Below, one piece after another: positions 13,198 through 27,400 of a stretch of DNA of 64,000 nucleotides. The stretch spans positions 3,493,501 through 3,557,500 of the forward strand of contig JAFCIZ010000002.1 of assembly GCA_017871115.1 (NCBI GenBank), in the 5' to 3' direction. The DNA is from Cunninghamella blakesleeana. Taxonomy: Eukaryota > Mucoromycota > Mucoromycetes > Mucorales > Cunninghamellaceae. Below the pieces are notes generated by a model, which saw only the letters and a list, made by a program, of their open reading frames with translations, did not search any database and was not told where the DNA came from. Position numbers and translations under genes: made by a program. Numbering within the stretch: position 1 is the first letter of the stretch; each line of letters opens with the position of its first letter.

Positions 13198-16081
13198 ATG
13201 CATTTTCCTAAAGATAATTGCTGTAAAAAGTATCCTCATATTGGGATCATAAAACCTTTACATAATCGCGTTCGACATATTCGTGATTCCAATGCCAACG
13301 TTGCACCTTATCATAAAAAATTTTTTTCTTTACCAGAAGAAATCAATGAAGCGAAAATCAACTTTACAATAAAAAGAATAGAATCAGCACGTATGCTTAT
13401 TTCACGCGCCATTAGTTCTACTCGACGTGGATGCCGATCTGTTCAATCTTTTGTAGCTTTTTTCAAAACAATATACAAACAAGCAAGTACTAAACAAACT
13501 AAAGATGGTCTTGTTGAATATTTTTTACAAGAATTTAAACATCAAGAAACTATTCATTATGAACAACTTGAATTCTTATCCCAAGCCGAAAAGAAAGCAA
13601 GAACTGACAATTTTATTGAATCAATCAATGCCACAAAGGTAATTATATTTATATATTTATATATTTATTTAGAATGGACACAAGTGATCACAAAATATTT
13701 ACATATATATTATTGATCTATTTATTGATCTTCCTTTTTTTTATTTAAATATATTTAGGTCGAAAAAATCATTACCGATGTTGATTGCTTGGCATACTTT
13801 AATGTTCAGACCATTAAAGATTTAAAAATTCTTTCTGATCAAGATCGTTATAATAGACGTTTCAACAAGATTAAAAATTCTACTACGTAATATAATTACA
13901 TATGGAAATAAAAATAAAAATAAATAATTATGAGGTATAATTACCGTCGTACTAACTTTTTTTTTCTCCCCTTTTTTTCTATTTTTTTGTAAATAGTATG
14001 TTACAATCTAAAGGTAACTTAATCAGCGGGTCTGTACCAATTAAATTAAACTATGTTATCCATCATTATATATTATCGGCTATGGACATTAAAGAAGAAA
14101 AGCTTGATTATCCCGTTCTGCCTCTATCCAAATTAAATTTTATGGAACGCATGTTCCGCTCATATATAGGTAACTATAGTTATAATAATAATCATACTAA
14201 TAATAACGTTTATATTCTTATTTATACTAATATATATATATATTTTATATTTAAATAGATGTTGAAGGTGTTCCTTCTGTTCTTATTCTTGATCTTATGT
14301 TGGATTTCTTTATTAACGAAGTACAATATAACCATAAGTTTTGGGTGTTACTTATTTCAAGATTCTCAGAAATGACCTCTAAACAAGCTTCAACGAATAG
14401 CGATGCTCAATCACCATACTTAACTGGACCAAGAATAGTTTCACAACTTCTTGGATTAAAATTTGAATTTTTTTATGACAACAACATGTCCATTCCATCA
14501 GAATTATTTTATGTAGCAGCATTGCTTATCAAAAATCAACCAGCTTCGCTTGAACACTTATTACCATATATTATGAATAATAATAATAACAGTAACAACA
14601 ACTCAGATGTAAATACAAATATAAATACTAATAATGACAATCAAACACAACTTGTAAATAAAAATGAAAATAATACCCAACCCACTCAATACTCATATAA
14701 CACCACTATACTCGCCATGACATTAATATCAATTGGTGAACCAACTATTACAAATAAATTACTTAAAAAACCCTTCATCGACACAGAATCACTTTTAATA
14801 TGGATAAATGAATTGGTAAGTCATATTGTCAACAGAATGTATAATGCAAGAATTGGTAAAATAACAACAGTAAGCGCCCAACAACAGCAACAACAACAAC
14901 AACAACAACAACAGCAACTTAACATATATGTGGACTCTGAAGATGAACTTGATTCAGAAAATTCTGATGTATTTTCCGATTTAACAGATAAGTCTAATAT
15001 CGGTTATAATAGTAACAACAACAGTAAAGATTCATATATCAAGGATGCATTTACATCAAGCTTTAATATATTTCATTCCAATTTCTTCTATACTGATAAA
15101 CGCCAAGCCATTTACCAATCCGATTCATTGGAATTGTTTGGAAAAGCACTACTCCCTATTATTGGATTATTAGATATTGAAAAAATCGATACAACAATAA
15201 TCAACAAGATAATCGAAATTTTAAGCACTTTTGCAAAACGATCCACTAAATTACATCGAACTGATTATGGACTATTTATGAATAAAATAGTTTTCCCAGC
15301 TTTGATTTATAATTCTATTATTGACCCTTTTGTATTTTTATCTCAATTGGATGGTCAACAACGATTAGATATTTATCAACAATGGCAAAAAAATATTGAT
15401 ACAAGAAATGAAAGGATCCGAAATCAATGTAATATAGCATTACAATCTACTAAAGAATTATTAACACAGTCTTTATCAACTACTGCTAATAATGGCGTGG
15501 CTATCAAATCTATTCGAAGCATTGCTTTAAAACATCCTACCGAAGTGGCTTATCAGATCGTAACCAAAATCATAACACCAGTTCTCAATAACCATATTGC
15601 TTCTTCACATAACCATTTACGCGTTATCACCGAAATTTATCGTGGATCAAGCAATTTAGCTTGGGATGTCTTAATAAGTCTTTTGGCGGATCAAGCTATT
15701 TCTATGACTGGACGTTATTGGTCAGAAACGGCCACCTTATTGCCTACTGAACAAGATAAAGAAAACTGTCAAAATGATGATGAATCATATGATTTGAAAT
15801 TACCAAAGCGAATCAATTATTTATCCATTTTATCAGATTCTATTGTGAAAAAGACAAATCATGAATCTGATACTTTACGTGACTATCTTCAATGCTTTTT
15901 CCATGATGATATTCATACTCGTCAATATCCTTGTTTGGAAAAATTGCCATCCTTTTATAAAGAAAAGTTCATCGAATCCATGTGTCCTATTAAATCAACA
16001 TCAGCATCAACATCAGTAAAAAGAAGCAGTCCAACTGCTTTATTATCCAACAATAACAACAACAAAAGAAGAATTTATTAA
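13198..16081 (+). CDS. THO2-like (THO complex subunit 2 N-terminal region-like) protein, short
   Basis: Four exons: 13198-13638, 13759-13886, 13997-14169 and 14259-16081 (854 residues), helical throughout. Several spaced signatures resemble the N-terminal part of THO2/THOC2 in the same order: SQLLGLKFEFFYDNN with FYVAALLIK and LEHLLPYI; then RLDIYQQWQK in the place of the family's R-Y-x-L-Y-x-E-W; then SIRSIALKHPTEVAYQIVTK in the place of its S-x-x-N-P-x-x-x-x-x-Y-I. THO2 is the scaffold of the THO/TREX mRNA-export complex and usually exceeds 1400 residues. Here the frame stops at 854 residues after an SS/N-rich tail. Asn-rich loops and a Gln run near residues 454-466 interrupt it. It could be a truncated THO2, a split gene or a different helical-repeat protein. 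The match is from memory of motifs, so confidence is moderate. Confidence 0.45.
14879..14918 (+). repeat. CAA/CAG glutamine-codon repeat
   Basis: About a dozen consecutive CAA/CAG codons encode a polyglutamine run in the THO2-like protein. It is mixed-codon, so only partly a pure microsatellite. Confidence 0.85.
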
Positions 16082-16379
16082 TTCTTTTTATGTATAATAT
16101 AAATATATCTATAAAATATCCTTTCTATTTTAATTTTTTTAATCCCTTTCCCCTCCCACTTTCTTTTTTTTAATATTATTATTATTTACTTATTAAAAAA
16201 TCTCAATATATGTATATTTAACAAATCTCAATTTTTTTCGAAAAATTACATGTAATAAATATTAGTTTAACTGCACCACCCTTCATATATTATAAATAAG
16301 TCGTATATATATCTTCTAATTTAAATAAATTTGTTTTATTATCTATACAAATAGTTTTTGTTTTCAATAAGTATTATTT

Positions 16380-18182
<1,803 letters not shown>

Positions 18183-19423
18183 ATTTATTGTTAAGGGTAT
18201 TTTATTTTTATTATAATAAAAAGAAAAAGAAAAGAAAAGAACGAAAAAAAAATTGAAACTTTTGCTTTTTTATAAAAATTGATCAATCTTTTGATCAGTT
18301 CCAAAAGTGGTAAGTGGCGGCGATTTTAAATAATCTTTTTACTCATATTATCATCTACTAAAAATTCAATAAAAGTAAAATAAAAGTACATATAAGTATA
18401 AATATAGGAAATAATAAAAAAACTGCCACAGTATTATTTGTTGTATGAATTATATTATATATAAATGATTTATAAGTGATTATTTATTTTTTTTATTTTT
18501 TGAATTTTTATTTTACATCTTTTGATTTTATGCTTTTACAAAATCATTTGCTTAAAAAAATGATGATTGAACTGCCGCACCTTGTCATTTTTGGAAATAA
18601 TATAAAAGTATTTGAGAATTACTTCAGGTTAACAGAAAAGTTTATTATTGAGCTAAGCAAGTAATATTTTTTTTTAACAAAAAAAAGAAAAGTAAAAATA
18701 AAAATGATGAATGCATATACTTAATGTTCATTATAGATTGAAACCGGCTTTATAACAATTATTATATATATGTAGAGAATATAATGATAATGATTTTTTT
18801 TGTATTTTATCCTTTTCACTTTTTCGATTTATTTTATTTAAATCAATACTAACCTTTGTCTGCCCAAACTGATTTCAGATAAACTTCTCTGATTTATTAA
18901 AAATATATTCGTTTTGAAAAAAGCGGTATATGACAATACATAAATAATTTCAATTTTAATAAAAGCTGTGATCGATGATAAATATAAATAACACTCATGT
19001 GCAATTAAAATTTTAGTTTTTGTAAAGTATTTGGGTACTTGCGAATATATATATATATATATATATATATTTCAACAAATATAAAAAAGGATATACATGT
19101 ATAATAGTTTTAAACAAGAGTATACGTATTAAGCGCTGAAAAATGGCTTCGTCCCACTACCAAATAGAAATTGGTCGGATTTTAAAAATTGGTTTAAAGA
19201 ATCTCCAAAAATTTTTTAATTTCTTACTCTCTTCCCCTTTGTTTATCGTTTTTTTTCTTTCTATTTTTATTTGTAATAATACCAATCTTTTTCTCCATTA
19301 TTAAATAAACATCATTATTAATATAAATATTTTATTAAATCAAAAAAAAAGCAAAGCAAATACAATAGATATATAAGTATAGTTTTTTTTTGAATGATTA
19401 TTATTCAGTAATAATAAATAAAA
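18183..19423. other. Divergent promoter region LYS12 / STK11IP-like gene, 1.2 kb
   Basis: No supported gene. A 62-codon frame at 18476-18664 has a hydrophobic start and a coding-like tail, but no recognisable domain or splicing partner. It also holds the LYS12 promoter element at 18317-18330, a TA run near 19046-19070 and a TCGGATTTTAAA sequence at about 19175. Confidence 0.45.
18317..18330 (-). promoter_or_regulatory. GCGG + TTTAAA element upstream of LYS12
   Basis: GCGG (18317-18320) and TTTAAA (18325-18330) lie 135-150 bp upstream of the LYS12 ATG. On the LYS12 strand the order is TTTAAA then CCGC. Confidence 0.4.
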
Positions 19424-21818
19424 ATGACTACAACCACTGTTTCAGGACAATCATTTATTCGTACTTTACGGCACTATTTAGAAACAAATAAAAACAAACT
19501 ATCAACAAACTATCATAACAAAAATAATAACAATAATACCTCCATACCAGCTTCTCTTCTTCCTTTTAATAATCATAATAATAAAAAACTTGCAGCTTCT
19601 AATAATGGATTCCCATACATGTCCTTACTTGCAGTAACTTCTTCTGTAAATACCTCAGCAAGCTTGGATAATATACCATATATGCCACAATCTTCTAGTT
19701 TTTCTCTTGATATCCATTATCTTTATTTCCTGTATGTTCATTTTGAAGAACTTGGATTAAATATTGATCATTCTCTTTTAGGTACTTTGCCTGCTACGGA
19801 TGCAATCGTATTTACTGACCACGTGGTAGATGACGATATGGGTAAGGCATCCTCTATTTTATCAGTCGGCTCAGTCTCTTCTACCATGTCCACCCTTTCT
19901 CTTGGTTCTGGTTGGCAATTTTGGAAAAAACAAAATTTACAACATGAACAAAATAATAAAAATGGTCGGACCACCGCTCCTACCACTTTACAAGAAGATC
20001 TTGTCATCATTCATCAGCATCTTTCTACTTTATCGGCTTTAAAACTTCATATGCATGTCATAATACAATCAGATAATGGACAGCCTCGTAGTGGGAAACG
20101 TGCTATTCGTGGTTATGAGCAACCTATTTCTCAACAAGGGGATGTGGTTTTATCTTTAATCCCTTTTGATCAATTATCCTTTTTAGAATTAGATCATATT
20201 CACCCTCGTTTAATTGATGGTTGGCATCATTTTGGTTCAAACTTAATAAGTTTAGTGATTAAACGCGCTGGGATTGAAGATGCTAATGAAGTATTGAATT
20301 TATTAAAAATAAATAATCATCATAGTAGAGAAAATGAAAATGGAGAAGAGCAAGGAATAGAAATTAATAAAAAAGATAATTATCAACAAGAACAAAAAAG
20401 AAATCGCTTGCAAATGCTTTCTTTGCAAGATAATAATTTAACAACACTTGAAAAAGAACCCTTGCAACTTATTCAATCTCTTACACATCTTAATTTATCA
20501 TCTAATCTATTAATTGATGTTCCCTCAGCCTTATCAGCTCTTTATAATCTTTATTCTCTTAATTTATCTTATAATATGATTTCGTTTGTAAATGGGATCA
20601 ATGCTATTTTGGGGAATATTCAAGAATTAAATTTACGGGGTAATCGTTTAACCTCAATCGTTGGGTTGGATCGTCTCTGGGCTTTAGAAAGATTAGATAT
20701 TCGTAATAATCGTATAGAGGATATCACCGAAACAAATCGTTTATTATCATTACCTAACTTGGAGGATATATGGGTATCAGGAAATCCATTTGCTGAAAAC
20801 AATGTAAGTAAACGTTATATATAACATAATGTGAATAAAAATGAAAAGGAAAAAAAAGGATATAATTTTTTTTAATGATTATTATTTTTTTTATTATTAT
20901 TTGATTATTTTACAGTCAAACTATCGTATTGATATATTTAACGAATTCTATCATCATCAACTGGAAATTAGAATAGATGGTACTGGACCTTCGTTTACTG
21001 AAAAATTACAGCTTAAATCAATACCTACACATTGTCACGAACATGACACAACACCATTAGCTACCTCACTTTCAAATACACCTGTTCCTTATTTTGAACA
21101 CCAATGTCAACAAAATAATGATAATACTAATAATAATACTAATAATAATGATAAAGATAATATACCCAATGAAAACTTCACCTCGTCTACCACATCATCA
21201 TCCGTATCTCCACCTCCACTACAACCATCAGCTATAGCAAGAGCAAAATCAAAGAAAACAAAACGTATTATTCGGTTACGTCAAGATAATCTAGTACCTT
21301 CTATGGAAGATAATGAGCCAACGTCACCAACATCATCTCATGTTCTTCGTTACGCGGATTTACAAGATGCTGTTCGACCTTCATTAACAAGGCGTAAATC
21401 CAATGCGTCTAGAAAATCAACTACATCAAGTGTACATCGTAGAAAGAAATCACCTTTACCAAGATCCACTTCACCTACACCTCCTTTACCATTATCACTT
21501 TCTAATAGTAATCGTACGCAAGATGAATTATCAAATGGAGAAAGAAATAATAATTACAATGCCCATGATAGTAATAGTAATAGCAAGAATAATGATAATG
21601 AAATAGAAGAAGAAGAAAGAAGCGAAGAAAAAGGAAATAATAGTGATAAGGATAATCAAGGTTCTAATGGTCAAAGTTCGCGACTATCTGCACAAGAAGC
21701 TTTCCGCCGTAAAATAGAATTAATGAGAAAGGAAGCTGGTACTGGTTGGTTACGTGTTTTACAAGAAATGGATACAGTCAAAGATGGAAAACTTAAAGAT
21801 ATACCTACTATGGAATAA
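19424..21818 (+). CDS. Leucine-rich-repeat protein, STK11IP/LIP1-like
   Basis: Two exons, 19424-20803 and 20916-21818 (760 residues). The N-terminal half has Asn-rich disorder and a conserved region ending in SLIPFDQLSFLELDHIHP. At about residues 335-455 there are at least five leucine-rich repeats (LQMLSLQDNNLTTL, LTHLNLSSNLL, LYSLNLSYNMI, IQELNLRGNRLTSI, LERLDIRNNRI), closed by LEDIWVSGNPFAEN. Exon 2 opens with NYRIDIFNEFYHH and FTEKLQLKS, then becomes Ser/Asn-rich. The order, an F-x-x-L-x-x-L-E-L block, then LRRs, then a G-N-P-F cap, resembles STK11-interacting protein and its fungal relatives. In animals these associate with LKB1 and lysosomal V-ATPase. The role in fungi is not established, and other SDS22-type LRR proteins are possible. 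Confidence 0.7.
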
Positions 21819-22122
21819 TTTATATTGATAATATTAATAATAAGAGTATAATAATAACAGTTATAATTAATGATAATAATGAATAATAAAAAAAAACATA
21901 AAAATCTATGATAGTTATTTTTTTTATATTGTATATATTTATAATTCTCAAAAATGCGGTTTTAGCTCCGACAATTTAAAATTTAGGAAAAAATGGATTT
22001 TTTTTAATTTTCATTTCTCGTTTTTCTCTAAGACTTTTATTATTATTTTATTTTATTTTTTTAATAAAAAGTAACAATTCTTTCTTTCTTTTTCTCTTCT
22101 TTATTTTTATAGTCTCTTAAAA
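21819..22122. other. Short intergenic region with GWT1 promoter
   Basis: An AT-rich 3' flank is followed by the element at 21956-21980 and then a pyrimidine-rich leader up to the GWT1 ATG. Nothing else is seen. Confidence 0.5.
21956..21980 (+). promoter_or_regulatory. GCGG ... TTTAAA element upstream of GWT1
   Basis: GCGG (21956-21959) and TTTAAA (21975-21980), separated by 15 bp that include CTCCG, lie 143-167 bp before the GWT1 ATG. Confidence 0.4.
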
Positions 22123-23919
22123 ATGAGTGCGTCTCCATTACCTGCACTGACATATAAAGAAGAAAAAGAAGCATGGGTATCTAACTGTACTGGTGGGTCT
22201 ATTTTTGAAATATTTGCTATAGCTTCGTCTTGTGCCATCTCCCACTGGTTCTATCTTTCCTTGGTCAAGTCAAAATTTATTAATCCCAATTCTTTTATAT
22301 GGCAATTTATAATCTATGTTATTCCTTCTTTATTATTACAAACTATATTTTCGGAACACGTTTTACAAATATTATCTGGTATGATCTTTTTAACTATCAA
22401 TGTCATTTATAGATCCCTAGAAGAAGATCCAAATATTGCTCGGCTACAAGAGCTCTTAAAGCAAAAGGAAAAGAAGAATAGTAACGATACTTCAACATCA
22501 ATTGCATCAGATAAAGATGAATTAAAGGAGAATAAAAAAAAATCATTCAACGCTACTTCAACTATATCAACTTATAAACCTTATTTGACAGTATATCGTG
22601 GTGCTACAATGCTATTAACTTGTATTGCAATTTTAGCTGTAGATTTTCCGGTTTTTCCTAGACGATTTGCTAAAGTGGAAACTTTTGGAACTTCATTGGT
22701 ATATAACATATCCTAAATATATATATATAGTGTGTATATTTATTAACATACTTTCGTTTTTTTTTATAAAAATCCCAACCTAGATGGATATTGGAGTTGG
22801 ATCATTTGTATTTTCATCCGGGATCATAGCTTCAAAGTCTACTAATAAAAATTTGCAACAAATGAACATAGGATCAAGGTTCTGGAAAGCTATAAAATCA
22901 TCAATACCCTTGTTGTTCTTGGGTTTGACACGTCTTTTATTGACAAAAGGTGTTGATTACCAAGTAAGATCATATAATATTTCTATTTCTATTTTATTTT
23001 ATTTCATTTAACGAAGAAATTAAAGTAAGCTATAGATTCTAACATCTTTATTATCATTATTATTATTAATATTACATTTTAATACATTCTTACTAGTTAC
23101 ATAATTCAGAATATGGACTTCATTGGAACTTTTTTATTACGCTTGGATTGTTACCTCCTCTTGTTTTCTTTGCTACTTGGTTAAAATCAGATCAACGTAT
23201 ACAATATTCGTTTGTGGGGTGGATGTTTGCTGTTATGTATCAATATATATTATATCAATATAGTTTACAAAATTGGATTCTTGAAGCACCTAGAACATCT
23301 CTTCTCAGCGCCAATAAAGAAGGGATTTGTAGCTTATTTGGTTATTTGGCCATCTTTTTAATTGGTATTGATACTGGCAACACTCTATTTAGCGCTATTG
23401 ATGATTATAATGTGATCAGTATTCAATTAAGTGTAAAAAGTATATTTTATTGGTTAGCTTTTGGATTATGGAATTTGATATTAAAAGATGAACAATTTAA
23501 CATATCACGAAGATTATGTAATCTTCCCTATATTATTTGGGTCGTTTCCTTTAACCTTTCATTAATAACAATCTTAATTTGGGTGGAGAATAAAATGAAT
23601 GCTCAAAAGGTCGATCCCCCTCGATTATTAACGTTTATAAATTTGAATGGTCTTGCTACATTTTTATTGGTAAATAAATTTAAATATCAAATTTTAATAA
23701 TAATTATAATAATAATAATAATAATGATATCAAGTTGGGTATTAATTTATGCTAATTTCATAATAGGCTAATATCTTGACGGGATTAATCAATCTAAGTA
23801 TGAAAACTTTATATGCTTCTTCATTAAAAAGTATGTTGGTTCTCTTTATTTATATAACTATTGTTGTATTATTTCCTTGGATTTTATGGGATGTCTTCCA
23901 AATTCGAATTAGGCTCTGA
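22123..23919 (+). CDS. GWT1: GPI-anchor inositol acyltransferase GWT1 (PIG-W)
   Basis: Four exons: 22123-22698, 22784-22963, 23097-23669 and 23767-23919 (493 residues). A polytopic ER membrane protein with roughly a dozen hydrophobic segments. Family signatures include [16 protein letters not shown] at the N-terminus, [21 protein letters not shown] across the exon 1/2 junction, [13 protein letters not shown], the [12 protein letters not shown] block and the C-terminal [18 protein letters not shown]1 acylates the inositol of glucosaminyl-phosphatidylinositol in GPI-anchor synthesis and is a known antifungal target. Length is close to the yeast protein (490). A Lys/Ser-rich loop at about residues 105-145 is less conserved. 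Confidence 0.95.
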
Positions 23920-24166
23920 ACTTGAAATAAAATAAATAAATATTTTTTTTTGTTTACCAACCATTTTTTTTTAAACTTCCTTTTCTTTCCTTTTAATTTT
24001 TTTTAAAATATTTATAAAAAAATTATTTGTACATATATATATATCTTTTACATACATATCGTACTATAATATAATATATATAGTATTTTTTATTCCTACT
24101 GTTTTTGTATAAATCCATTTATTATTAAACATTTATATATATCGATTTAATTTCAAAAAGAAAACT

Positions 24167-24420
24167 ATGGATGGTAGGTATACTTTTAAACGTATATATG
24201 TTTTTATTTCTCTTTCTTTCTTTTTAATATATACCAAATACAACTTTATAACATATTATTCACTTTTGTTTATACCTAAATATATTCATATACAAATAAT
24301 ACAACGATACACAAGTATACATCTACTACTACTATTACTACTTTTATTATTATAGTTACTATTATTATTATTTTATATCTAGTTTGCCTTCATTTTATGT
24401 CCCTCAACATTTTTTCACGA

Positions 24421-24482
<62 letters not shown>

Positions 24483-27400
24483 CAGTTTTTTAAATTTATG
24501 CCCTTTATTTTGTACATTTTTATTTATAACTTTATACATATATTTTATATACTCTACATAAGCATTTTTTATTAATTTTCAATAATCATTTTCTATCATT
24601 CTGTTTCTATTTCTTTTTATTTTTTAGATGGTATTATGATGAACCATACAGAAGATAGTACAGAAGAAGAAGAACTTTTACACCATAGCAGAAGACCAAA
24701 ACAACGAAGGAATATCATAAACACATCTTCAGAAGATAGCAATAGTGAATTTGATTTGTCGTCACCTTCGCCAGCTTTATCAGACATCATGGATATTGAT
24801 CAAAGACTACAATCACAACAACCAAAACAAGATAATGATGATGATGATGATGATGATGATATGAGTGAATTATCAATGGAAGAAGTAGGGGAAGAAGGAG
24901 TAGAAGAAGATTATATAGACGTAAATGATCAGGATGAACATTATGAAAATTTTGGAAATACTAGTAGTAACGATACCATTGATATGAATCAACTTGATCC
25001 TGATCTTTATTGTTTAAGAAGATCCAATCGACAAAAACATCAAATGATGAATTATACCGTAAGTTTCTATAAAAGAAAATTATATAAAAATAAAGAACAA
25101 AGAAAGTAAAATGAAATTGATAGAAGAATAAAAAATAATTAATATATATATATATATATTCTATTCTATTATTATATCATATAGATAAATGATGATGAAG
25201 AACAAGAAGATTCTTACGTATCAGATGAACAGGAAGATTCAGATAATAATGAAAACTCAAGTAGTGAAGATAATGATGATGATGATGATGATGATGATTA
25301 TGCAGCGCCTGTAAGAAAATCTAAACGATCTACAAGATCCCGACAAAAGAAATCACCATTGAAAACTAGAGGTAAAAATGCACACGAATAATAATAATAA
25401 AAGACAAAAATAAGTATATCAAATAAATTTATGTAAACGAAATAACCAACAAAATCATTTCATTTTTTAGTATCATCAAGAAAACAGCAAATAGAATATG
25501 ATAATGAACCAAGTAGTAGTGAGATTGAAAATGATTTGGATGGAGATGATGACGATGATGACGACGATGATGCATGGGATTCTACTAGATCAACCCGTAA
25601 GAGGAAATCAAAACCAAGAAAATCTAACAAAGGTAAAATAATTAATAAGTAACTAGGGTCGTTAAAAGAGCTTGTAGTATTAAAATAATCGTAATATTAA
25701 TTTTTAACATCATTTTATTCTTATTTTTTCATCTCTTCTTCTTATTTTTTTTTAAGGCATGTCTATATCTTCAAGTGACTCTTTACGATATTCAACAAGA
25801 AAGCGGAATGTAGTAACTGATTATAATGAAGATAATGCAGAATTATGGGGATTATCTGATGATGATGGAATGTATAATAAAAATAAAAACAACAATAATA
25901 GTATATCTTATCATACATCAAAAGCGGAAGAAGATGTAATTGAAAGTGTACATGATCATAGAAGAAAAGAAGGTTTTGGTAAGTCCAATCAACTGTAAAT
26001 AAAAGCAATGATTACTACTATTTATTTATTTATCAACTTTCTATTATCACAATAATCACCTTTATTCTAGAAAATGACAAAGAAGACATACCTCAAAGAA
26101 ATATGGAATTTAGAATCAAATGGAAAAGTTGGTCACATATACACGATACATGGGATACATTAAACTATTTATCAACATTTAAAGGATTTAGAAAAGTGGA
26201 AAATTATATAAAAATCTATGTAGAAGAAGAGATATATTTTAGGCAGCATCCTGAATCAACAAAAGAAGAACTTGAGCAGCAAAGTATCAATACAGAACGT
26301 AGAAGAGAGGAAATTAAAGATTGGTGCACTGTTGATAGGATTATTGCTAAACGTGGTGTATCATCTAATACAGAATATCTTGTGAAATGGAAACGATTAC
26401 ATTATGATGAATGTACATACGAATCAGCAGATTTAATCAGTAGTAATAGTCAACAAGAAATTGATGCCTTTTTAGATCGTCAACAAAGTCGACAAATTCC
26501 TCATTTATCAAAAAATTATAATAGAGATCGTCCTGCATTCTCAATAATACGTGAGCAGCCTTCTTATATTAGTGGTGGTGAATTACGTGATTATCAATTA
26601 CATGGTATTAGTTGGATGTATTGGTTATGGTGTACTCGTAAAAATGGTATGTTGGCAGATGAAATGGGATTAGGTAAAACAGTACAAACTATTGGTTTTT
26701 TAAGTACTCTCTTTCATAAGCATGATCAATTTGGTCCCTTTTTAATTGTTGTACCACTCTCTACTTCTGAAAATTGGATGGCTGAACTAAGGCAGTGGGC
26801 TCCTGCAATGAATGCTCTCTGTTATGTTGGTAATCGTGCCTCACGTCAAGTCATAAGGGATCAAGAATTCTATTTACCTGGTACAAAGAAATTAAAATTC
26901 AATGTGCTAGTGACAACTTATGAAATTATTTTGAAAGATCGTGACTCGCTAGGCGCTCTATCATGGCAGTATCTAGCAGTGGATGAAGCTCATCGGTTAA
27001 AAAATTCTGAATCACAGCTATATGAAGCATTACAAGGATTTAAAACAGCTAATCGTTTATTAATCACTGGCACACCTTTACAAAATAGTGTGAAAGAATT
27101 ATTAGCATTGGTACGTTTTCTCATGCCTGCAATGGATCTCTCTGAATTGAATGTAGATTTAGATAATGTGGAAAATGGTGGTGAACAAGAAAAAAAAATC
27201 AAAGCTCTACACAATAGTATTAAAAACATCATGTTACGGCGACTTAAAAAGGATGTGGAAAAATCGTTACCTAATAAAACAGAACGTATTCTTCGTGTGG
27301 AAATGAGTGAACTTCAAAAATTATTTTACAAGAACATTCTCACTAAAAACTTTGCAGTCCTCAGTAAAGGTTCTGATAAAAACAAAAAACAATGGCTTAA

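Noticed and set aside
18476..18664. 62-codon plus-strand frame in the LYS12/LRR intergenic region
   Set aside because: Hydrophobic T-rich start typical of AT-rich spacer; only the last 34 codons look coding-like, with no domain, splice partner or promoter.
24167..24355. 62-codon frame starting at the CHD1 ATG
   Set aside because: After seven nucleotides it reads through a GTAGGT donor into an AT-rich intron; splicing to 24628 gives the conserved acidic CHD1 N-terminus.
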